A program made the translations under genes and the position numbers. This document shows positions 57,924-64,000 of a stretch of DNA of 64,000 nt, piece after piece. The notes beneath the pieces are model-generated. The model was not told where the DNA came from. It saw nothing but the letters and a program-made list of their open reading frames with translations, and searched no databases. The stretch lies in contig CAJOIF010000009.1 of NCBI GenBank assembly GCA_905234765.1, forward strand, positions 1 through 64,000, written 5' to 3'. The DNA comes from an uncultured Bacteroidales bacterium. Its GTDB lineage: Bacteria > Bacteroidota > Bacteroidia > Bacteroidales > F082. How positions within the stretch are numbered: position 1 is the stretch's first letter; each line of letters starts with the position of its first letter.

Positions 57924-59192
57924 GATATTCTCAGGAGGCACTCCAAGACTGTCAAGCAGCTGTGTTACCGCCTCGCTCATGGGGCCGGGGCCGCACATGT
58001 AATATTCGATATCTTCAGGTGCCCGATGGTTCTTGAGATAAGTTTCGTACATCACATTGTGCACAAAACCAGGAGTGTAAGGCACGCCTGCGGCATCGGC
58101 TGCCGGGTCGGGACGGTCTAAAGCCAAATGGAAATGGAAGTTGGAGAAGTCTTTCTCAAGTTGACGGAAGTCGTCGAGATAGAAGACCTCGTTCAGAGCG
58201 CGGGCTCCATAGAAATAATGCATTTCGCGATCCCTGACGTTTAAGGTGCGAGTCAGATGCATGATTTGCGCACGGAGAGGCGCCATACCTGCTCCTCCGC
58301 CTACCCAGATCATCTCGGGAAGAGAGGAGTTAGGAGCGAGGAGTGAGGAGTGATCCTTGACATGGAATTCGCCATAAGGACCAGACATCAACACTTTGTC
58401 GCCAGGCTTTAAAGAGAAAATGTAAGATGAAGCTACACCTGGATTGACATTCAAAAACCCTGAGCGGTCAGGCTTGAAGGGCGGGGCCGCTATACGAACT
58501 GTCAACATAAACACGTCGCCCTCAGCGGGATAGTTCGCCATGGAATAGGCACGCACGGTGGGTTCGGTGTTGACGCAGCGCAGGTCGAACATTTTAAACT
58601 TTTCCCATGAGGGAAGGTATTCGGTGCCAATTAAATCTTTATCAAAATCGGCGTATTTCAAATCGAATTCCGGAATCTTGATCTGAGCGTAGGAGCCTGG
58701 GATGAAGTCCATATGCTCACCTGGGGGCAATTTCACCTTGAACTCCTTGATGAAAGTAGCTACATTGCGGTTGCTGACGACGGTGCACTCGTATTCTTTC
58801 ACATCCAGAATCGACTGAGGCACCATAATCTTCAAGTTCTCTTTCACCTTTACTTGGCAACCCAAACGCCAATGGTTTTGGATTTGATTTCTGGTAAAGA
58901 ACCCGGTTTCAGTGGGTAGTATTGCCCCTCCACCTTCTACCACACGGCATTTGCACTGACCGCAATTGCCTTTACCTCCACAGGCTGAAGGCAAATACAC
59001 CTTTTGCTCGGCAAGGGTATTGATGAGTGTATCGCCCGTCAGTACCATCAGGTCTTTGTCATCATTAATGGTAATCTTAACCTCGCCTTGGGGGATCAGC
59101 TTCTTACGTACCCAAAGCAGCAATGTCACAAGTAGCAGCATGATGCTGAGAATGACAATGACGCTCAATATGATAGTGTTGGTGAAGCCCAT
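57906..59192 (-). CDS. nqrF: Na+-NQR subunit F
   Basis: A 428-residue subunit from the ATG at 59192 (an upstream frame to 59231 would overlap nqrE). One N-terminal membrane helix, a [2Fe-2S] domain with C71, C77, C80, C112 (PSACGGKGNCGQCKC), then FAD- and NADH-binding domains (RAYSMANYP, GGGAGMAPLRAQI, YYMCGPGPM). It accepts electrons from NADH for the sodium pump. Residues HSSLLAPNSSLP, between GEFHVKD and EMIWVGGG, are about nine more than in Vibrio NqrF and are encoded by a heptamer repeat. It is the last gene of the operon, 4 nt after nqrE. Confidence 0.96.
   Translation of the reverse strand: MGFTNTIILSVIVILSIMLLLVTLLLWVRKKLIPQGEVKITINDDKDLMVLTGDTLINTLAEQKVYLPSACGGKGNCGQCKCRVVEGGGAILPTETGFFTRNQIQNHWRLGCQVKVKENLKIMVPQSILDVKEYECTVVSNRNVATFIKEFKVKLPPGEHMDFIPGSYAQIKIPEFDLKYADFDKDLIGTEYLPSWEKFKMFDLRCVNTEPTVRAYSMANYPAEGDVFMLTVRIAAPPFKPDRSGFLNVNPGVASSYIFSLKPGDKVLMSGPYGEFHVKDHSSLLAPNSSLPEMIWVGGGAGMAPLRAQIMHLTRTLNVRDREMHYFYGARALNEVFYLDDFRQLEKDFSNFHFHLALDRPDPAADAAGVPYTPGFVHNVMYETYLKNHRAPEDIEYYMCGPGPMSEAVTQLLDSLGVPPENILSDNF
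58320..58354. repeat. Heptamer tandem repeat in frame within nqrF
   Basis: Five 7-nt units (AAGAGAG, GAGTTAG, GAGCGAG, GAGTGAG, GAGTGAT), the same unit family as at 27488. They encode S-S-L-L-A-P-N-S-S-L on the reverse strand. Confidence 0.85.
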
Positions 59193-59196
59193 ATGC

Positions 59197-59811
59197 TCAA
59201 AGTTTAAAACCCATAAACGCCATAAAGGCAATACCCATTAATCCGGTAATAATAAACGAAATACCTACGCCTTCAAGGCCTTTGGGGATCTTGGAGTAGC
59301 GTAGTTTCTCCCGAATGGCAGCAATGGCAGTGATGGCCAACAGCCATCCGATGCCGGAGCCAAGACCGAACACAGCCGCTTCGCCCACGTTACTGAACCC
59401 CCGTTCCTGCATGAAGAGCGAACAACCCAAAATGGCGCAGTTCACGGCAATCAGCGGAAGGAAGATACCCAAAGCGGAATAGAGAGAAGGAGTGACGGTC
59501 TCGATGATCATCTCCAGAATCTGCACAATAGCAGCAATGATGGCAATGAAGAGGATATAGGTTAGAAAGCTTAAATCGACCTCAGCAAGCCTTGGACTGA
59601 TCAACGCCAAAGCACCTGGCGAGAGCAAATATTTATTAATCAGGTAATTGACGGGAACCGTAATCACCAGCACGAAAGTCACGGCCAAGCCCAAGCCTGC
59701 ACTGGTTTTCACCGTTTTGGAAACTGCCAAATAGGAGCACATGCCTAAGAAATAGGCGAAGATCATGTTGTCAACAAAGACCGATTTTAGGAAAAGGTTG
59801 AAGAGGCTCAT
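59197..59811 (-). CDS. nqrE: Na+-NQR subunit E
   Basis: A 204-residue, six-helix subunit beginning LFNLFLKSVFVDNMIFAYFL; with the ICLG-like FLGMCSYLAV and ILGCSLFMQ carrying the cysteines that share an iron centre with NqrD. It forms part of the Na+ channel. Overlaps nqrD by 4 nt. Confidence 0.96.
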   Translation of the reverse strand: MSLFNLFLKSVFVDNMIFAYFLGMCSYLAVSKTVKTSAGLGLAVTFVLVITVPVNYLINKYLLSPGALALISPRLAEVDLSFLTYILFIAIIAAIVQILEMIIETVTPSLYSALGIFLPLIAVNCAILGCSLFMQERGFSNVGEAAVFGLGSGIGWLLAITAIAAIREKLRYSKIPKGLEGVGISFIITGLMGIAFMAFMGFKL

Positions 59812-60413
59812 TTCTGTTCGGTTTTGTTGTTATTAATCCATATGATGACTCCTATGGTGATTAATGCCATAGGGGGCAGAATCATTAATCCATTGTTTTG
59901 ATAGCCGGCTTCGTAGAACGACTGCGGAATGACTTGGTAGCCCAACAGTGTTCCCGAACCAAGGAGTTCACGGAAGAAGGCCACGATGACGAGGATCAAA
60001 CTGTAACCCATGCCGTTGCCCAAACCATCAAGGAACGACTCACAGGGGCCGTGCGACAGTGCGAAAGCCTCCAAACGTCCCATGATGATGCAGTTGGTGA
60101 TAATCAAACCCACATACACGGAGAGTTGCTTGCTGACGTCGTAAGCAAAGGCCTTCAGAAACTGGTCGATCAGGATGACCAGGGTAGACACCACCACCAG
60201 TTGCACAATGATGCGGATGCGTGAAGGAATTCCTTTGCGCAATAGCGAAATGATGAAGTTGGAGAGTGCCGTCACCACCGTCACCGAAACTCCCATCACC
60301 AAGGCAGGCTTCAGCTGAGCGGTCACAGCAAGGCAGGAGCAGATGCCCAATACCAACACGGTGACGGGATTCGCTTTTCGCAGGGGTTCTATGAGGAGTT
60401 TCTTGACGTTCAT
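59808..60413 (-). CDS. nqrD: Na+-NQR subunit D
   Basis: A 201-residue six-helix subunit (PVTVLVLGICSCLAVTAQLK; LIITNCIIMGRLEAFAL), related to NqrE and forming with it the intramembrane Fe site. Overlaps nqrC by 4 nt. Confidence 0.96.
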   Translation of the reverse strand: MNVKKLLIEPLRKANPVTVLVLGICSCLAVTAQLKPALVMGVSVTVVTALSNFIISLLRKGIPSRIRIIVQLVVVSTLVILIDQFLKAFAYDVSKQLSVYVGLIITNCIIMGRLEAFALSHGPCESFLDGLGNGMGYSLILVIVAFFRELLGSGTLLGYQVIPQSFYEAGYQNNGLMILPPMALITIGVIIWINNNKTEQK

Positions 60414-60946
60414 TGCTTTTCAAAATAAGGCTGATATTGCTGTAATGTGCGGTCAATCATTTCTTTGACTCCGTTTGAAGTCTTGGTGGCACCGCTGATG
60501 GCATCGAAGTTAACGGGTTTTGCTTTACCGTTTTCAAAAAACTGTTTTCCCGCAAACTGGCTCTGGAATTTCTCCGTGGTGATCTCGCCCCCCAAGCCAG
60601 GAGTCTCGGACTTGTGATCAAACTTGACGCCCAGCACCGTTTTGCCGTCAGAAGCAATGGCGAGATATCCCCAGATGGGCCCCCAAAGTCCATTGCCTTG
60701 CGTGGGAAGAACCGTCACCGTGTCGTTGACGAGATAAATAGGCAACTCACCATCGACATAGGTGATCTTTCCTTCGTCAATAGCACCTGCCGCTGAGAGT
60801 ATCATCATGCGTTTCTCATTCTCTTTGTTGCGCTGCTGATAAGGCTGTAGCCACAGCGCCGTCACCGTCAACAACAACGCTACTACGACCACCAAGACGG
60901 TGGCGTAAAGAAAGATGTATCCGTTGCTATTAATATCTCTCTTCAT
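60410..60946 (-). CDS. nqrC: Na+-NQR subunit C, short form
   Basis: A 178-residue subunit with one membrane helix and a periplasmic FMN domain. FMN is attached to the last Thr of SGATKT (T156). NGLWGPIWGYLAI and SETPGLGGEIT are kept. NqrC is usually 230 to 260 residues; here about 40 residues after position 55 and some near the end are missing, though the FMN site is intact. Overlaps nqrB by 4 nt. Confidence 0.93.
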   Translation of the reverse strand: MKRDINSNGYIFLYATVLVVVVALLLTVTALWLQPYQQRNKENEKRMMILSAAGAIDEGKITYVDGELPIYLVNDTVTVLPTQGNGLWGPIWGYLAIASDGKTVLGVKFDHKSETPGLGGEITTEKFQSQFAGKQFFENGKAKPVNFDAISGATKTSNGVKEMIDRTLQQYQPYFEKQ

Positions 60947-62139
60947 CGGGCGGTGGCTTTGGATTTCATTAATGCGCGTCTTTGACGACGCTTGATATTT
61001 CGAGCAACGACATAGTGGTCAATGAGCGGAGCAAAGCAGTTCATCAGCAGAATGCTGAGCATCATGCCTTCCGGGTAGGCGGAATTAAGCACGCGAAGCA
61101 TCACCGCAAACGCGCCGATTAAAAAGCCATAGATCCACTTGCCTATGTTGGTCTGTGCCGCTGTCACCGGGTCGGTGGCCATGAAGACGGCACCGAACAT
61201 GAAGCCGCCCATCAAATAATGGTAATAGAACGGCAGTTGCATGTAGGTGTTGGCGGCGATGGCGTTAAACAAAAGGCCCATTAGGCCACCGCCGAGAAGG
61301 ACGGAAAGCATAATGCGCCAACTAGCAATACCTGTGATTAATAACAAGAGGGCACCCAGCAAGATAGCGATGACCGAGGTCTCGCAGGTAGAACCTGGAA
61401 TGGTCCCAATGAACATATCCAAAGCGGAAACCGAAGGATGCATTCCGGAGGCCAGTTCGGCCAACGGAGTAGCGCCCGCGATGGCATCCGTGCCCCAAAG
61501 GTCAGCGGCAATCCATACGTTGTCGCCCGACATTCTCGATGGATATGCAAAAAAGAGAAATGCACGAGCCACCAAAGCAGGGTTGAGAAAGTTCATCCCT
61601 GTACCGCCGAACGCCTCCTTGCCAATGATGACGGCAAAAGCGGTTGCAAGGGCCAACTGCCATAAAGGCGTAGTGACGGGTACAATCATCGGAATGAGAA
61701 ATCCTGTGACCAAAAAGCCTTCGTTTACCTGATGATGCCGTATCTGAGCAAATGCGAATTCGATGGCTAGGCCAACGACGTATGAGACCGCCAGCATAGG
61801 CAGCATCCGGAGGAATCCGAACCAAAAACAGGAGAGAACGGATGGACGGAGGGTGAGACCTTCCGGATTGGCAAGATAATGCTGGTAGCCAATGTTCCAC
61901 ATGCCGAAAAGCATGGCCGGGACCAAAGCCATCACCACGATGATCATGGAGCGCTTCAGATCAACGGCATCACGGATATGGCTGCCTTTCGAGGTCACCC
62001 GATTCGGCGTGAAGGCAAAGGTGCGAAAAGCGTCGTAGGTGCTCTCTAACCAAGCCCATTTGCCTTTCGGCTGATGGTTTTTAAACCAAACCGCCAACCA
62101 ATTTAGTTTTCCGTTCTCCGTTCTCCGTTTTCCGTTCAT
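60943..62139 (-). CDS. nqrB: Na+-NQR subunit B
   Basis: A 398-residue membrane subunit, ten helices. The FMN-binding Thr is in AIAGATPLAEL; KGSHIRDAVDLKRSMI and the GGTGMNFLNPALVARAFLFF blocks are typical. The first eleven residues, MNGKRRTENGK, come from a heptamer repeat (62108-62135) and replace the usual N-terminus. Overlaps nqrA by 4 nt, inside the repeat's edge. Confidence 0.96.
   Translation of the reverse strand: MNGKRRTENGKLNWLAVWFKNHQPKGKWAWLESTYDAFRTFAFTPNRVTSKGSHIRDAVDLKRSMIIVVMALVPAMLFGMWNIGYQHYLANPEGLTLRPSVLSCFWFGFLRMLPMLAVSYVVGLAIEFAFAQIRHHQVNEGFLVTGFLIPMIVPVTTPLWQLALATAFAVIIGKEAFGGTGMNFLNPALVARAFLFFAYPSRMSGDNVWIAADLWGTDAIAGATPLAELASGMHPSVSALDMFIGTIPGSTCETSVIAILLGALLLLITGIASWRIMLSVLLGGGLMGLLFNAIAANTYMQLPFYYHYLMGGFMFGAVFMATDPVTAAQTNIGKWIYGFLIGAFAVMLRVLNSAYPEGMMLSILLMNCFAPLIDHYVVARNIKRRQRRALMKSKATAR
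62108..62135. repeat. Heptamer tandem repeat at the nqrB start
   Basis: Four units TTTCCGT, TCTCCGT, TCTCCGT, TTTCCGT encode residues 2-10 of NqrB on the reverse strand. A two-unit stretch of the same family is at about 11511-11524. Confidence 0.85.
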
Positions 62140-63533
62140 CCCAGCGCCTCCTTTCTGATCTTTTCCAAAGCCTCACGGACGATTTCTTGAAGGTTGGTTT
62201 TGGAAACGTCGATAAACTCGCAAAGAGCAAAGTCTTCTGGTTCAACTTCATAGATACCAAGGTTTTCCATCTGTTCAATGTCTCCTACAATGCATGCCTT
62301 GATGAGTTGGGAGGGGTAGATGTCGAATGGGAAAACTCTCTCAAAGTTACCCGTAAACACTAAAGGACGCTCGTCACCATGGGTGTTGGTGTCGAATCTC
62401 CAAAGACTTGAAAAACGAGGGATCTGTAAAAAGCCGCTGAGGAAGGTCCTTGAAAAACTGTATTTCCTAAAGCCCGGCATTAACCATCCCAGAAAATCGT
62501 AATAATCGCCTTCAGGGAGAATGCTCACCAGGTCGTCATAAGCTCCCAGAAAACCCTCTGCGGTGATTTGCGTGCCGCTCAGGACGTCGCCTGAAATGAT
62601 GCGGTTCCCTTTGGAGGAGTCGGGGGCCTCCATCTCGGGGTATTCGGCATTGAGCAGTTGTCCGGCAATGATGTCTTTTAAACAAATGCCAGCGCTCACC
62701 CGGTAATAATGTGGATTCTTGAGGTTTGGCCCGGCCACAGCGATTATCTTTTGTGGATTGTATATGCCGGTCTCGACCAATTCGCCTAATACTGCCACAT
62801 CTTGAAGATTGATGCTCCATACCACCTCGCCTTTGTTAATTGGGTCAATATGGACTATCTGTGTTCCGATGTTTCCGGCCGGATGAGGACCTTTGACGAA
62901 GTGGGTTGAGAGTCGGGAATTGAGAGACGAGAGGTGATTGGCGAGTTTTTGACCGGGACGGAAACAGATGTGCACCTTGCCATCGGTCAGTTGAGTCAGC
63001 ACCTCAAGACCTTTTTTCAGAAATGCTTCCCGCCCCTGCATCATAAAATCGTAATCGGGGGCCAATGGAGCACTATTGAAACCAGTGACAAAGATGGCTT
63101 TGGGCTTGTCGTCAGGATTGGCCACAATGCCGAAAGGTCGCTGTCGCATCATGGTCCAAAGCCCAGAACGAAGCATCAGGTCCTTGGTCTCTTCTGGGGT
63201 TGTCGGGATCTCATAAATGGCAGGAACGGTTTTCCCGTTGGCTTCAACCACCACCTCCAACACTTTTCGTTTCTCGCCCCTGACGATAGCTTTCACTTGC
63301 CCATTAATCGGCGAGGTAAAGCGCAGCCGCTCGTCGTTCTTGTCGCAAAACAAAGCATCGCCCATGGCCACAACGTCTCCTTCTCCAACCAATAAGCGCG
63401 GTGTAAGTCCAACATAATCAGTGGGCTTCAGAGCGCAAGATGTGATGCCGCTGGCCTCGGTTAGGCGTTTCTCAGCCTTACCGCCAATGGGAATGTCCAA
63501 ACCTTTTCGTATGGTGATGGTGTCCGGCGACAT
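62136..63533 (-). CDS. nqrA: Na+-NQR subunit A
   Basis: A 465-residue peripheral subunit starting at ATG 63533 (SPDTITIRKGLDIPIGGKAEK); a TTG 36 nt earlier would add residues not in the family. Marks: DYVGLTPRLLVGEGDVV, GPHPAGNIGTQIVHIDPINKG, DVLSGTQITAEGFLG. Contacts the quinone site on the cytoplasmic side. Residues NHLSSLNSRLSTHF ahead of GPHPAGN come from a degenerate heptamer repeat. First gene of nqrABCDEF. Confidence 0.96.
   Translation of the reverse strand: MSPDTITIRKGLDIPIGGKAEKRLTEASGITSCALKPTDYVGLTPRLLVGEGDVVAMGDALFCDKNDERLRFTSPINGQVKAIVRGEKRKVLEVVVEANGKTVPAIYEIPTTPEETKDLMLRSGLWTMMRQRPFGIVANPDDKPKAIFVTGFNSAPLAPDYDFMMQGREAFLKKGLEVLTQLTDGKVHICFRPGQKLANHLSSLNSRLSTHFVKGPHPAGNIGTQIVHIDPINKGEVVWSINLQDVAVLGELVETGIYNPQKIIAVAGPNLKNPHYYRVSAGICLKDIIAGQLLNAEYPEMEAPDSSKGNRIISGDVLSGTQITAEGFLGAYDDLVSILPEGDYYDFLGWLMPGFRKYSFSRTFLSGFLQIPRFSSLWRFDTNTHGDERPLVFTGNFERVFPFDIYPSQLIKACIVGDIEQMENLGIYEVEPEDFALCEFIDVSKTNLQEIVREALEKIRKEALG
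62904..62938. repeat. Degenerate heptamer repeat in frame within nqrA
   Basis: Five units (GGTTGAG, AGTCGGG, AATTGAG, AGACGAG, AGGTGAT) encode S-S-L-N-S-R-L-S-T on the reverse strand. More decayed than the nqrF copy. Confidence 0.7.
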
Positions 63534-63566
63534 TTCGCAAAATGTGTCTGCGTTTTTATTCTGCGA

Positions 63567-63574
63567 CAAAATTA
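63567..63574 (-). promoter_or_regulatory. -7 box of the nqr operon
   Basis: The reverse strand reads TAATTTTG, 33 nt before the nqrA ATG. It lies between the ATG and the forward promoter of the DMT gene. Confidence 0.55.
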
Positions 63575-63596
63575 CAATATTAAAGCTTGTTTTTGC

Positions 63597-63604
63597 TATT
63601 TTTG
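63597..63604 (+). promoter_or_regulatory. Promoter of the DMT-type gene
   Basis: TATTTTTG with a TTG at 63577-63579 as the -33 element; ATG 25 nt downstream. Confidence 0.55.
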
Positions 63605-63629
63605 CCGTGAATTAATATCGTTTGTTTTT

Positions 63630-63998
63630 ATGAAAGGTTTTTTGACTGTCATCCTGTTGGTGATTTCCAATGTTTTCATGACCTTTGCCTGGTATGGCAA
63701 TTTGAAGCTGGAAGAGATGAAAATCACCACCGATTGGCCGTTGGTTTTTATTATCCTGGCTTCGTGGGGTGTCGCTTTATGTGAGTATTCTTTCATGATT
63801 CCTGCAAACCGCATAGGTTTTATAGGCCACGGAGGACCTTTTAACTTGATGCAACTGAAAGTGATCCAGGAGGTTATTTCATTGACGGTGTTCACGGTCG
63901 TTGCTCTTCTCATTTTCAAGGGTCAGCCATTGCACTGGAACCATCTGGTCGCTTTTGTCTGCTTGGTGCTGGCTGTCTTTTTTGTCTTCTTGAAGTAA
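63630..63998 (+). CDS. DMT-type small membrane protein (DUF486)
   Basis: A 122-residue protein with four membrane helices. It matches DUF486: FMTFAWYGNLK, FIILASWGVALCEYSFMIPANRIGF, and QLKVIQEVISLTVF. DUF486 is a half-size member of the drug/metabolite transporter superfamily; the substrate is not known. Divergent from nqrA and complete, its stop being two bases before the window ends. Confidence 0.9.
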   Translation: MKGFLTVILLVISNVFMTFAWYGNLKLEEMKITTDWPLVFIILASWGVALCEYSFMIPANRIGFIGHGGPFNLMQLKVIQEVISLTVFTVVALLIFKGQPLHWNHLVAFVCLVLAVFFVFLK

Positions 63999-64000
63999 CT

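Noticed and set aside
57906..63533. Rnf complex as an alternative to NQR
   Set aside because: An NqrA-type subunit is present, NqrF has the NADH and FAD domains of NQR, and no RnfB/RnfC was seen.

Overview
The window is a gene-dense chromosomal piece of a Bacteroidota genome, most probably order Bacteroidales. The signs are a six-subunit Na+-NQR, a frdC-frdA-frdB fumarate reductase/succinate dehydrogenase of the Bacteroides type, TonB-dependent receptors with CarboxypepD_reg-like N-domains, a type IX secretion C-terminal sorting domain, a GldB lipoprotein, OmpA-type porins, and repeated TAnnTTTG promoter boxes (the Bacteroidota -7 element) with little Shine-Dalgarno sequence. Base composition is near or slightly above half G+C by eye. 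The genus cannot be fixed from sequence alone. No rRNA, tRNA, insertion sequence, prophage or CRISPR array was seen. No gap between genes exceeds 300 bases.

Layout: 1-120 is the start of dnaK, running off the left edge. 269-2951 is an OxyR-like regulator, GNAT, omega-amidase and tadA operon, divergent from a TrkH potassium transporter (3044-4510). 4491-6522 is an AbrB/acyltransferase/AlkD operon. 6654-17253 is a plant-polysaccharide (rhamnogalacturonan-like) region: a GH78 rhamnosidase fused to an EEP domain, a GH28 protein and a GH106 rhamnosidase, plus acylphosphatase, a beta-flower repeat protein and lipoproteins, but no SusC/SusD pair. 17350-20822 holds a nitroreductase and a metal-linked TonB receptor with an HYC_CC_PP protein. 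20847-26034 is a LysM/SGNH/SGNH/MBOAT surface O-acylation operon, followed by MATE (26134), a GH89 alpha-N-acetylglucosaminidase, a lipoprotein, a ROK kinase and an exosortase (to 32130). 32183-37410 has MscS, ribosomal protein L28, a second TonB receptor and an M24B peptidase. 37573-43639 has an orphan adenine methyltransferase, a second M24B peptidase and three outer-membrane barrels. 43772-47914 has a nucleoside phosphorylase, GldB, a CinA-type amidase and ComM/YifB. 47920-56097 is a single-strand run: a C69 dipeptidase, a T9SS-sorted esterase, a lipoprotein, a cation efflux pump and the frd operon. 56168-57923 is pseudouridine catabolism (psuK-psuG), 57906-63533 is nqrABCDEF, and 63630-63998 is a small DMT-type membrane protein.

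How it fits together: NQR and fumarate reductase are the core of an anaerobic or microaerobic respiratory chain. The glycosidases, TonB receptors, exosortase and T9SS cargo describe a glycan-degrading cell with an elaborate envelope. The most unusual signals are repeats. (1) A palindromic element (core GGTTGGATTGCTTCGCT...CGCTCGCAATGACG) lies in frame inside two rhamnosidase genes and once between genes. (2) Short degenerate tandem repeats, mostly of 7-nt units, sit at gene edges and in frame inside nqrA, nqrB, nqrF and the MATE gene. Almost all convergent gene pairs overlap or abut, so 3' ends carry almost no spacer.
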